Shown here one piece after another: positions 15,820 through 22,265 of a stretch of 24,639 nt of DNA. The notes beneath the pieces are model-generated. The model saw only the letters and a list, made by a program, of their open reading frames with translations, ran no database searches and was not told the DNA's origin. The translations under genes were made by a program, and so were the position numbers. Every line of letters starts with the position of its first letter. Within the stretch, counting starts at the first letter, position 1. This stretch comes from Kiritimatiellia bacterium (GTDB lineage: Bacteria; Verrucomicrobiota; Kiritimatiellia; RFP12; UBA1067): the NCBI GenBank assembly GCA_017411125.1, contig JAFPNP010000014.1, positions 1 to 24,639 of the forward strand, written 5' to 3'.

Positions 15820-16575
15820 CTATTTGAACGTCAAGTCACACGAAGCGCCTCCATCCACCATGACTTGGCTTCCCGTGATCCACCTTGCATCTTCCGAAAG
15901 CAGAAATGCAACTACGCCCGCTACGTCGTCCGGTTTTCCGGTGCCAAGCGGATGGCGACGATTCATCGCCGCTACGGCTTCAGGGTCGTGGAACACGTCG
16001 TCTGCCATTTCCGTGTGAACCGCAGCTGGGCAGACGGAGTTGATTCTTACATTTGGCGCAAGTTCAACAGCGGATGCACGGACGAACGAGTTCAGGATCC
16101 CCTTGCTTGCGCCGTAGAGCGATTTCCCGCGCGTCGCCTGGGTCGCTGCAATGCTCGAAACAAATACGACGCTTTTCATGCTCGCACCGGCAATCCTGCG
16201 TTTCATGAGTGAACCGAGCAAAAGGATGGCCGATGTCGAATTGGTATCCAGAATACGCCTGTATGACGGCAGGTCTATCGTTTTTATGGCAGTCAGATAC
16301 ACCATGCCGGCGCAATGGACGAAACTTTCAATCCTACAGCCGCTTTGAACCACGAATGATTCGAAGTCTGCCTGAAGGTTTTCAACTTGCGCGAGATCGC
16401 ATGTCCATATAACATGGCCTTCACCATGACAGAGCCGTCTGGTCTCCTCAAGTTTTGTCTTGTTGCGCCCATGGAGGATTATCTTGCGAGATTGAGAGAG
16501 ACGGACGGCAATCGCCCTCCCGATTCCGGAAGACGCCCCGGTTACAAGCGTATAGAAGGAGTCGGCCTGCGACAT
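15820..16575 (-). CDS. Short-chain dehydrogenase/reductase (FabG-like 3-ketoacyl reductase)
   Basis: 251 residues, a full-length classical SDR. TGASSGIG (12-19) is the dinucleotide loop; HCAG (~87-90), Asn112, Ser140/141 (FVSSIAA), Tyr154 and Lys158 (YGASK) form the usual active site. DGGASCDL is the common C-terminal end. It overlaps the ACP gene by one base (TGATG). Since it directly follows a carrier protein and a KAS III, its most likely substrate is a 3-ketoacyl-ACP made by those proteins, giving a 3-hydroxyacyl group. Sugar or polyol substrates are also possible for the family, so this role comes from context. Confidence 0.85.
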   Translation of the reverse strand: MSQADSFYTLVTGASSGIGRAIAVRLSQSRKIILHGRNKTKLEETRRLCHGEGHVIWTCDLAQVENLQADFESFVVQSGCRIESFVHCAGMVYLTAIKTIDLPSYRRILDTNSTSAILLLGSLMKRRIAGASMKSVVFVSSIAATQATRGKSLYGASKGILNSFVRASAVELAPNVRINSVCPAAVHTEMADDVFHDPEAVAAMNRRHPLGTGKPDDVAGVVAFLLSEDARWITGSQVMVDGGASCDLTFK

Positions 16576-16802
16576 TATTTCGTCCTGTTTTTCTCAAAAT
16601 GCTTCCAGAGATCGGCAACTGTCGCAATGCCTTTAATGTCAGCCAGTTCGAGCGTAAAGCCGAACTTAGAATCGGCAAGTGCGACGACAGAGAGGACGGC
16701 GAGCGAGTCCCATGAAGGGAAATCGCGAAGATTTGCCGTCTCGTCAATACCATCCTCGTCGAGAATGTTTGCGAGTTCGGAAAGAAATGCATTCTTGTCC
16801 AT
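16575..16802 (-). CDS. Acyl carrier protein
   Basis: 75 residues, acidic, with the phosphopantetheine site Ser33 in SWDSLAVLSV. The SWDSL form is typical of pathway-dedicated ACPs; the FabD/FabF-facing acpP usually has DSLD. One-base overlaps join it to the KAS III upstream and the SDR downstream. Proposed role: carry the malonyl or ketoacyl intermediate in a dedicated short acyl-chain pathway. It differs strongly in sequence from the second carrier protein at 17875-18105. Confidence 0.9.
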   Translation of the reverse strand: MDKNAFLSELANILDEDGIDETANLRDFPSWDSLAVLSVVALADSKFGFTLELADIKGIATVADLWKHFEKNRTK

Positions 16803-17878
16803 CAGTTTTCTCCTTTGTAGGTTATTGTTTCACAAAAATCGAAGTTTCCGCAGTTCATTACGATGCCGCCATACGTGAGACCGACGCCGAATCCCGAAAA
16901 ACAAACTTTCCCCACTTTGCTGCAAAGCAGGTCGGCATCGTTTAGAGCCATGGCTGAAGGAATCGTGGCGCCGCTTGAATTGCCGTAGTGCTCCACAACG
17001 TTGTTCGGCATTTTGTCGTACGGCACGTCGAGTTTTTCAGCCAGTTTCTGGAGCATGAAGCGGTTGGGCTGGTGGAAATAGTATTTGTCAATGTCGGCAA
17101 AGCCGACACCGGCATCCGCGACCAGGTCGGCAAGCATTGGCGGCACGTCGGCCATGACAAAGTTGAATACCGCAGTACCGTCCATGACAAGGTTGTCTGG
17201 GGCTCGTTCGTTGCCTTCTGAGTCCGCCTTCATGACTGCGGTTTCTGGCGACGACGGCATTCTGAATCCGCCTGCCGGCACTTTGAGCGCCATTGCGCGC
17301 GTCCCGTCAAAACGCACGTCGGCATGGATTTCACCGGTGCCTTCGCGGTTCTCGACGATGGCAATTGTCGCCGCATCGCCTATAAGAGGATAACTGTTCC
17401 GGTCTTTAGGCGAGACTTTGCGGCTCAATACATCGGCATTGACGAGCACTGCTTTTCTGACGCCATCTTGCTCAAGGAGTTGAAACGCCTGGAGAAGGCC
17501 GACGACGAAGCCGCAGCACCCTTGAGCAATGTCAAGGCAGAAACAGTCTCGCCGCAGCCCGAGCTTCCCGTGCAGTATGCATGACGTAGGAGGCATGAAG
17601 TGGTCGGGCGAAAGCGTAACGTAAATCAGTGCGTCGATTTCTTCGGGACGGATTCTGCCGCAATCGAAAAGATGCCGGAAACCTGCTTCCGCCAGATCGG
17701 AAGCGCAAACGCCCTTTTCGACGACTCTGTGGGCGTTATAGCCCATGACCATTGCCAACTTGCGCGAACGGTTCTCCGGAGCGTTGAACAGTTTCATGTC
17801 GTCGGCGAACAGTCTTTCGTGTTCCGGGACGACAACGGCAAGCCCGGTTATGGCCTTGTCTCGGAATCTGTATTTCAT
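16802..17878 (-). CDS. Beta-ketoacyl-ACP synthase III (KAS III) family condensing enzyme
   Basis: 358 residues, slightly longer than FabH (~320). The thiolase-fold triad is intact: Cys121 in DIAQGCCGFVVGLL, His269 in YFHQPNRFML and Asn300 in HYGNSSGATIPSA. The glycine-rich end GFGVGLTYGGIV is also standard. FabH-type enzymes condense an acyl thioester with malonyl-ACP to a 3-ketoacyl-ACP. Extra N-terminal residues (LFNAPENRSRKLAMVMGY) differ from housekeeping FabH and resemble the pathway-specific KAS III clade. It overlaps the DltC-like carrier upstream by 4 bases and the ACP downstream by 1 base, which suggests it takes an acyl group from one carrier and extends it onto the other. That donor/acceptor arrangement is inference. 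Confidence 0.9.
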   Translation of the reverse strand: MKYRFRDKAITGLAVVVPEHERLFADDMKLFNAPENRSRKLAMVMGYNAHRVVEKGVCASDLAEAGFRHLFDCGRIRPEEIDALIYVTLSPDHFMPPTSCILHGKLGLRRDCFCLDIAQGCCGFVVGLLQAFQLLEQDGVRKAVLVNADVLSRKVSPKDRNSYPLIGDAATIAIVENREGTGEIHADVRFDGTRAMALKVPAGGFRMPSSPETAVMKADSEGNERAPDNLVMDGTAVFNFVMADVPPMLADLVADAGVGFADIDKYYFHQPNRFMLQKLAEKLDVPYDKMPNNVVEHYGNSSGATIPSAMALNDADLLCSKVGKVCFSGFGVGLTYGGIVMNCGNFDFCETITYKGEN

Positions 17879-18105
17879 TTTGCGCGCGACCTCTTTACGA
17901 GTTTCTCGATCGCATCGACATTGGCGAAGTTTTCAGGCAGGATGTCCATTCCGTCGATTTTGACGGCAAAACGCTCGTCCAGCGATGCGACAAGCGTCAT
18001 GAGGTCAAACGAATCCAGCATGCCTTCGTCAAAGAAGTTTTCAACCCCGTCGAATTCGAATTCAGGGCGTATTTCCTTTAGTATCTCTATGATCTGTTCT
18101 TTCAT
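17875..18105 (-). CDS. DltC-like carrier protein
   Basis: 76 residues. Phosphopantetheine site Ser32 in FFDEGMLDSFDLMTLV. The EGxLDSF form and the following DERFAVKI resemble D-alanyl carrier protein DltC and NRPS-type peptidyl carriers more than fatty-acid ACP. It overlaps its neighbours (TAATG with the GNAT, ATGA with the KAS III). A DltA/NRPS-like ligase is encoded two genes upstream, so this is the probable loading partner of that ligase. Being the only such carrier next to the ligase, it should hold the activated starter acid. Confidence 0.85.
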   Translation of the reverse strand: MKEQIIEILKEIRPEFEFDGVENFFDEGMLDSFDLMTLVASLDERFAVKIDGMDILPENFANVDAIEKLVKRSRAK

Positions 18106-18953
18106 TATTGTTCCTTTTCCGGATTGCCATAAGCAAGTATGGTGTCCTTGATGCGTTCGAATGCAAAACCATAATGGACGTATCTGTCTATTGCGGTCGC
18201 ATTGTCAGATTTCACCCAGAAATACTGCCTCCTGGTGTGCGCTGCGGCAGCAAACATCGCGTTCATCAGCCTGCTGCCAACGCCCTTGCCGCGCATCGCC
18301 GGCTCGACAAACCAATAACGAAGGTAAAGCGATGCAGGGAGAAGTTCGTATATGATGAATCCCGCAGGTGCGCCGCCGTCGTTTCTGCATATCCATATAG
18401 CCTTATGGGCAATCCACTGCGCAAGTTCAACTTTCGACGGCAACTGGTCAACTTCTGGCTCGAAATGCGTGTGCAACGCTTTGTGAATGTAGGGCAGGTC
18501 GCACGTTTGGGCCGATGAGACTCCAGCGAAAACGCACGGCTTCGCATCTGGCGTCTTACGGCTCATACGGACAAGTTCCGATATCTGCGAAAAACCTGTC
18601 TGCGTAAATTTGCCGACGACAGGAAGGCGAAGTGGATCCGGTCCAATGACGTCGGCAATCGTGCGGCGCGTACCAATCTCGATCACGAAACGATTCAGCG
18701 CACACCCAAGCGTCTCTACATCGTTTGCAAAATAGAAGAGGTTCATGAAGCCCTGCCTGTCATGAACGAGAAATTCCGCATTGCCGGCAGACACTGCGGA
18801 AAACGATCCGTCGGCACACCATTCCTTCATTCGTCCTTCGTCCGCATAGAAATTCGTGAGCAAGTGTCCGCTATTACGAGCTTGAGACACGAATTTGACG
18901 ACCTGAGGCCAGTCTGTGAAGGTTGTTTTCGGCATCTGCGCTCCTGCCTTCAT
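18105..18953 (-). CDS. GNAT-family N-acyltransferase
   Basis: 282 residues from the ATG at 18953, which overlaps the ligase stop (ATGA); an ATG at 18935 is less likely. The C-terminal ~130 residues are a clear GNAT domain: RYWFVEPAMRGKGVGSRLM carries the acetyl-CoA-binding R-G-K-G-V-G loop (221-226), and SDNATAIDRYVHYGF is the closing helix. The N-terminal half (1-140) looks like a second, degenerate GNAT-like domain, with no motif I can name. It sits between the ligase and the DltC-like carrier, so a likely job is to move the activated acyl group from carrier to an amino acceptor. Protein or small-molecule acetylation cannot be excluded. Confidence 0.8.
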   Translation of the reverse strand: MKAGAQMPKTTFTDWPQVVKFVSQARNSGHLLTNFYADEGRMKEWCADGSFSAVSAGNAEFLVHDRQGFMNLFYFANDVETLGCALNRFVIEIGTRRTIADVIGPDPLRLPVVGKFTQTGFSQISELVRMSRKTPDAKPCVFAGVSSAQTCDLPYIHKALHTHFEPEVDQLPSKVELAQWIAHKAIWICRNDGGAPAGFIIYELLPASLYLRYWFVEPAMRGKGVGSRLMNAMFAAAAHTRRQYFWVKSDNATAIDRYVHYGFAFERIKDTILAYGNPEKEQ

Positions 18954-20479
18954 CCATTGACATTCCTATTCAACAGCGCACGGTCTATTTTGCCCGTACC
19001 GCCTCTTGGCAGTTCGGGCAGATGCCGAAAATCAGACGGGATCATGTATTTAGGCAATACCGTTCCGATTGCTTTCCTGAATTCGCCGGCCGCAATCTCC
19101 TTGGCGCCCTCGTAGAAGAATACGATCGCCTTCTCCGCCTTGTTGTACACGACGCAACCATTGGGAACGAGTTTCAGATTGTTAATGATGACATGTTCTA
19201 TTTCGCCTAATTCGATGCGATATCCCGAATGCTTGATGAGCGTATCTTTCCGGCCTTTGAACATGATTTCGCCATTGGCATTTCGCGCCACAATGTCGCC
19301 AGTACGGTATATCGTTTCCGGGTATGCCGTGTTGAGGGGGTTTTGCACAAAGGCTTCCGCCGTCTTCTCAGGATTGTTGTAATATCCCATTGCCAGCGAT
19401 GTGCCGCGAACGCACAACTCGCCCTCTTCATTGTCGGCGACAGGTTTGTTTTCGGCGTCAAGGATCAAGATGTCGGAATTCCGGCACGGGAAGCCGATGG
19501 GAAGCGGCTCGTCGTCCTGAAACTCTCGCGTCACCTCGAACCACGTGCAGTCGAGCGTGATTTCAATGGGACCGTAGAGATTTACGAATCTTGCTTGCGG
19601 AAGCGCTCGACGCCACATGTTGAACTGTTTGGTGGGGAACACTTCTCCGGCGAACCATACCATCTTGAGATCCGGAAGCGGCATGTTGTCCAGAAGTCCC
19701 ATGTTCGCCATGTTCACCATGATGGTCGGCACCCAGAATATCCAAGACACCTTTTCCCTCTGCATTAGCTCGAGGATTTTTACCGGGAACATCGCCCAGT
19801 CGTCGGGTATGAGGACGAGCGTGGCGCGCTTGGCGACAAGCAGACACAGCTCGAAACTGTATATGTCGAAGATCACAGGGGAAAGCGATCCCACTACAAG
19901 ACCGTCGCCAAGCTGCCATGTCTCGAATGCGCAGTCCATGAAGTCAAAGAAACTGCGATGGTTCAATACGACGCACTTTGGCGTCCCCGTCGACCCAGAC
20001 GTGTTTATCAGGCACAACGGATCGGTGTCGATGCACCGCTCCAGGATTTCGGCAAGACGTTCTTTGGAACAGGGGGATTCGGCTAGCGTGTCTAATTCTT
20101 CGGCAAGGACAATTCTTGTATCACCCGCTATTTGAGAAATGATGCCTTTGTATTTGGCGTTTGTAATAATCGCAAGTGGTTCGGCCTGGCGTAGGACGTT
20201 GGAAAGCCGCTCCGGCGGTGTTTTCACGTCCATGTTCATGTAGGCATTGCCGGAGTGGATGATTGCCAGATCGGCTACGATGGCGTGCGTACACTTCGGC
20301 AGAAACACCGCAATCGGCTTTCGTGTTTGCCGGAAAGTGGATGCAAGCCAGCTCGCTACGCGCGTTTCCGCCGCAAGCAGCTCTGCATATGTCATTCTTG
20401 CCTCGCCGTCGACAACTGCGATTGCGGAAGGGTGTTCCTGGGCGCGTGACAGAAACTGCTGTATCAGATTTGTTCTCAT
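18950..20479 (-). CDS. AMP-forming ligase of the DltA/NRPS adenylation-domain type
   Basis: 509 residues, the length of DltA. It activates a carboxylic acid as acyl-AMP and loads it on a carrier protein. Core motifs: INTSGSTGTPK (P-loop, 158-168), VNLYGPIEIT, YRTGDIV, FKGRKDTLIKHSGYRIELGE and PRGGTGKIDR with catalytic Lys497. The A4 region reads VIFDIYSFE with Asp205, the position where DltA and NRPS adenylation domains bind the substrate amino group; this points to an amino acid substrate but does not prove it. An AAAAGGAG ribosome binding site lies 10 bases before the ATG at 20479. The 81-bp gap to the flippase has a possible TACAAT box (20506-20501) without a good -35, so it is probably transcribed from the flippase promoter. 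Confidence 0.9.
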   Translation of the reverse strand: MRTNLIQQFLSRAQEHPSAIAVVDGEARMTYAELLAAETRVASWLASTFRQTRKPIAVFLPKCTHAIVADLAIIHSGNAYMNMDVKTPPERLSNVLRQAEPLAIITNAKYKGIISQIAGDTRIVLAEELDTLAESPCSKERLAEILERCIDTDPLCLINTSGSTGTPKCVVLNHRSFFDFMDCAFETWQLGDGLVVGSLSPVIFDIYSFELCLLVAKRATLVLIPDDWAMFPVKILELMQREKVSWIFWVPTIMVNMANMGLLDNMPLPDLKMVWFAGEVFPTKQFNMWRRALPQARFVNLYGPIEITLDCTWFEVTREFQDDEPLPIGFPCRNSDILILDAENKPVADNEEGELCVRGTSLAMGYYNNPEKTAEAFVQNPLNTAYPETIYRTGDIVARNANGEIMFKGRKDTLIKHSGYRIELGEIEHVIINNLKLVPNGCVVYNKAEKAIVFFYEGAKEIAAGEFRKAIGTVLPKYMIPSDFRHLPELPRGGTGKIDRALLNRNVNG

Positions 20480-20560
20480 TTTGACTACGCTCCTTTTCAG
20501 ATTGTATCATGTGCCATTGATCGGTCTAGTGGAACAATCGCTGTAATTCTTTTACTGTCA

Positions 20561-20953
20561 TCACTTCGCTCCCTGGCTCGCGACCGTTACGCCGGCGACG
20601 ATCAGAACTACGCCGCAGATGCGCCAGGCGTTCAGGGATTCTCCGAACAGGAAGCCGGAAAGCAGCACGACAAGAACGAAGCCGAGGCTTGTGAATGGAT
20701 AGGCGTATCCTATTTCCAGCTTGCTCATCGTCGCCATCCAGCAAAGTCCGGAAACAAACGTCGCAACAAGTCCGCTGAAAATGAAAGGGTCGAAGAGGAC
20801 GGTAAATAGCGTTACGACCTTCGGCCACACGCCGTCTGGAATCATTAGTCCGGCAAACCTTCCGCTGATACGCCATTTCATGATCATCTGCGAATAAACC
20901 GACGTGGCAATCGTTGCCGCAAGATAAAGATGCGCTATGAGTCTTCCATCCAT
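20561..20953 (-). CDS. SMR/EamA-type small membrane protein, probable lipid-linked sugar flippase subunit
   Basis: 130 residues with four predicted membrane helices (about 7-27, 54-75, 83-102, 109-127). The motifs SKLEIGYAYPF, LVVLLSGFLFGESLNAWR and GVVLIVAGV follow the small-multidrug-resistance/ArnE-ArnF pattern. ArnE/ArnF flip undecaprenyl-phosphate-aminoarabinose, and other SMR-like proteins export cations or guanidinium. In the same operon as an ArnC-like transferase, sugar-lipid flipping is the best reading. One copy only: it would need to act as a homodimer or with a partner elsewhere. Start ATG 20953 has AAGGA (20963-20959) five bases upstream. First gene of the minus-strand operon. 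Confidence 0.8.
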   Translation of the reverse strand: MDGRLIAHLYLAATIATSVYSQMIMKWRISGRFAGLMIPDGVWPKVVTLFTVLFDPFIFSGLVATFVSGLCWMATMSKLEIGYAYPFTSLGFVLVVLLSGFLFGESLNAWRICGVVLIVAGVTVASQGAK

Positions 20954-20978
20954 GGCAGTCCTTGGTGCGAGGCGATGT

Positions 20979-21048
20979 CAAAATCCTGCATGGCGCGTTG
21001 CCGTCAACGCACCTATTTGCGTTCTGCGGTTGTCCGCAAAGGATTTTG
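20979..21048 (-). promoter_or_regulatory. Candidate structured 5' leader (three-way junction) of the glycan operon
   Basis: On the transcript of the minus strand, CAAAATCC (21048-21041) pairs with GGATTTTG (20986-20979) as an 8-bp closing stem. Inside are two hairpins: TGCGG-ACAA-CCGCA (21038-21025, 5 bp) and GGTGCGTTG-ACGG-CAACGCGCC (21013-20992, 9 bp including one G-U). The junctions are UU, GAACGCAAAUA and AUGCA. It ends 25 bases before the flippase ATG. I do not recognise it as a known riboswitch class. Confidence 0.5.
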
Positions 21049-21113
21049 CATTTTGCCACTGCACAAATCGCCGCTCCCTTCCTTGTCAAACGTTATGTAA
21101 CTCGTTCGTTGGT

Positions 21114-21119
21114 AGTATA
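21114..21119 (-). promoter_or_regulatory. Extended -10 promoter for the minus-strand glycan operon
   Basis: Read on the minus strand the sequence is TGTTATACT: a TATACT box preceded by the TG of an extended -10. The -35 at 17 bases (TAGTAT) is poor, as expected for extended -10 promoters. Transcription would start near 21107, leaving a leader of about 150 bases before the flippase start. Confidence 0.5.
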
Positions 21120-21176
21120 ACATATATTGCGGATGAATACTAGGGTGATTTTGCATATGATACGGCTAACCTTTCC

Positions 21177-21241
21177 CCCGACAAGGCACGGCGGGTGCAA
21201 ATAGCTCTACTTGTCTCCCGGTAATAGTATTGCTTGTCGGG
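21177..21241. repeat. 9-bp inverted repeat in the divergent region
   Basis: CCCGACAAG (21177-21185) and CTTGTCGGG (21233-21241) are perfect inverted copies separated by 47 bases. A further CTTGTC occurs at 21210-21215. It could be an operator pair for a dimeric regulator or a remnant; it is not followed by a T run, so it is not a terminator. Confidence 0.5.
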
Positions 21242-21346
21242 TTATACGTCTGTTTGCGCCTTGCGGCCTACGATATGCCGGATTTGGCGCCGGAGCAGCA
21301 GAATGGTTTGCAGATGCGTCCATTCTGCAATTTTGATATTTTAGCC

Positions 21347-21375
21347 TTGCGCAAAAGACTGAAAAATGGCACAAT
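21347..21375 (+). promoter_or_regulatory. Candidate promoter of the lipoprotein gene
   Basis: TTGCGC (21347-21352) and CACAAT (21370-21375), 17 bases apart. Moderate match. The predicted start near 21382 puts the 5' end just ahead of the stem-loop at 21393-21461. Confidence 0.45.
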
Positions 21376-21392
21376 ACTTTCGTTGTGCGTCT

Positions 21393-21461
21393 TTGCCGCG
21401 CAAGGTAACCGTCCGTTGCGCTATCAAGCCAATCTGGCATGAGACAGACGGTTCGCGGCAA
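21393..21461 (+). promoter_or_regulatory. Candidate structured 5' UTR: long bulged stem-loop
   Basis: TTGCCGCG (21393-21400) pairs with CGCGGCAA (21454-21461), and AACCGTC (21407-21413) pairs with GACGGTT (21447-21453). The two helices stack into 15 perfect base pairs interrupted only by a 6-base bulge CAAGGT. The 33-base loop holds a small hairpin, GCCA-ATC-TGGC. It begins about 11 bases after the predicted transcript start and ends 12 bases before the GAGGAAAG ribosome binding site. Confidence 0.6.
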
Positions 21462-21490
21462 TGGCAACATGATAGAGGAAAGAAAAGACT

Positions 21491-21979
21491 ATGAAGCAAA
21501 AAGAGCATGTGTTTGTTCGAACGGCCGCCGCGGTCGCCATGGCCGCCGTGCTGTTTCCGATCACGGGCTGCGACAACGGAAACGAGAAAACGGTTTCGGA
21601 ACTTGCGGAACTGCGTAAGGAGATTGTACAGGTGAAAGGCGAAATTCATGAACTCCGTCGAATCATGGAACGCCGCCAGATGATGGATGCCGGGATGCGC
21701 AGGATGCCGGGCGGAATATCGCACGCGACCATAACGCGCGAGGAAATGGAGGCGCGGCGCAACAAGATGAGTCCCGAAGAACGAAAGAAATTCATGGAGG
21801 AGCGCAAGGCTCGCATGGAGGAGCGCCGCCGCCAGTTCGAGGAACGGCGCAATGCCGCTCGCAACGCTTCCAACGTGTCTGCTTCGAAAGCTGCGCCTAC
21901 GCCTGCTCTGAAAGCTGCACCTACACCCGCGCCTGTACCCGCTCCTACGCCCGCTCCCACGCCGGCGCCGGCCAAGTGA
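21491..21979 (+). CDS. Small coiled-coil lipoprotein with Ala/Pro-rich tail
   Basis: 162 residues; function unknown. The N-terminus is a lipoprotein signal: basic MKQKEHVFVR, hydrophobic TAAAVAMAAVLF, then lipobox ITGC with the modified Cys at about residue 27. Residues ~32-62 form a leucine-bearing coiled coil (VSELAELRKEIVQVKGEIHEL). Residues ~85-125 are a highly charged helix (MSPEERKKFMEERKARMEER). The last ~30 residues are Ala/Pro repeats (APTPAPVPAPTPAP) that could span a cell wall or periplasm. Overall it looks like a small periplasmic tether or spacer. GAGGAAAG about 10 bases upstream supports ATG 21491. It has its own promoter and terminator. Confidence 0.8.
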   Translation: MKQKEHVFVRTAAAVAMAAVLFPITGCDNGNEKTVSELAELRKEIVQVKGEIHELRRIMERRQMMDAGMRRMPGGISHATITREEMEARRNKMSPEERKKFMEERKARMEERRRQFEERRNAARNASNVSASKAAPTPALKAAPTPAPVPAPTPAPTPAPAK

Positions 21980-21995
21980 CATGGTGCTTGCAGGA

Positions 21996-22040
21996 CGGAA
22001 CGGGATGAGCTGAATTGCGCGTCCTGTTCCGTTTTTTTTT
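21996..22040 (+). terminator. Intrinsic terminator of the lipoprotein gene
   Basis: CGGAACGGGA (21996-22005) pairs with TCCTGTTCCG (22022-22031) over 10 bp, including one G-U, with a 16-base loop. A run of nine T follows at 22032-22040. It begins 17 bases after the stop codon. Confidence 0.9.
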
Positions 22041-22077
22041 CGCGTCGCAAAAAATGTCGGCAAAATGAAAACACGCC

Positions 22078-22106
22078 TTGCATTGTGCTGTGGAATGTGC
22101 TATACT
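22078..22106 (+). promoter_or_regulatory. Promoter of tRNA-Asn
   Basis: TTGCAT (22078-22083), 17-base spacer, TATACT (22101-22106): a strong sigma70-like match 20 bases before the tRNA. Confidence 0.75.
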
Positions 22107-22126
22107 ACATGCCGTTTCCGCGAAGT

Positions 22127-22201
22127 TCGGGCGTGGCGCAGTGGTAGCGCAGTTGACTGTTAATCAATTGGTCGCTGGTTCGAATCCAGCCGCCCGAGCC
22201 A
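22127..22201 (+). tRNA. tRNA-Asn (anticodon GTT)
   Basis: A complete cloverleaf is visible. Acceptor TCGGGCG (22127-22133) pairs with CGCCCGA (22191-22197). The D arm is GCGC-AGTGGTA-GCGC (22136-22150). The anticodon stem GTTGA/TCAAT carries loop CTGTTAA, with GTT at 22159-22161. There is a 5-base variable loop (22169-22173). The T arm is GCTGG-TTCGAAT-CCAGC (22174-22190). Discriminator G22198 and an encoded CCA (22199-22201) follow. It translates AAC/AAU codons. It lies between the lipoprotein terminator and the GH127 gene and may be co-transcribed with the latter. Confidence 0.96.
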
Positions 22202-22265
22202 ATTCCGGAACAAATTCCCTTGATGCAGGCGGGTTTTCGTCAAGCGCTTAAAAAAGGAACAACAG

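Larger units (their letters stand above)
20954..21490. other. 537-bp divergent intergenic region, no gene seen
   Basis: No open frame here has a start, Shine-Dalgarno and protein-like composition together. It holds an extended -10 promoter for the minus-strand operon (21114-21119), a three-way-junction leader (20979-21048), a 10-bp direct repeat GATTTTGCAT at 21042-21051 and 21147-21156, a 9-bp inverted repeat (21177-21185 / 21233-21241), a plus-strand promoter (21347-21375) and a bulged hairpin leader (21393-21461). The middle part, 21242-21340, shows nothing I can name. Confidence 0.7.

Noticed and set aside
20501..20530. Sigma54-type promoter in front of the ligase gene
   Set aside because: The minus strand has TGGCAC, but the -12 GC element (TTGC at the right distance) is missing.
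20526..21089. Longer minus-strand frame covering the flippase region
   Set aside because: It runs in another frame of the clear four-helix flippase gene and through the structured leader; composition is not protein-like.
21177..21241. Inverted repeat as an intrinsic terminator
   Set aside because: There is no T run on either strand after an arm, and the loop of 47 bases is too long.
21230..21442. Small plus-strand open frame of 70 codons
   Set aside because: It overlaps the predicted promoter and the stem-loop leader, has no ribosome binding site and its translation has no recognisable features.
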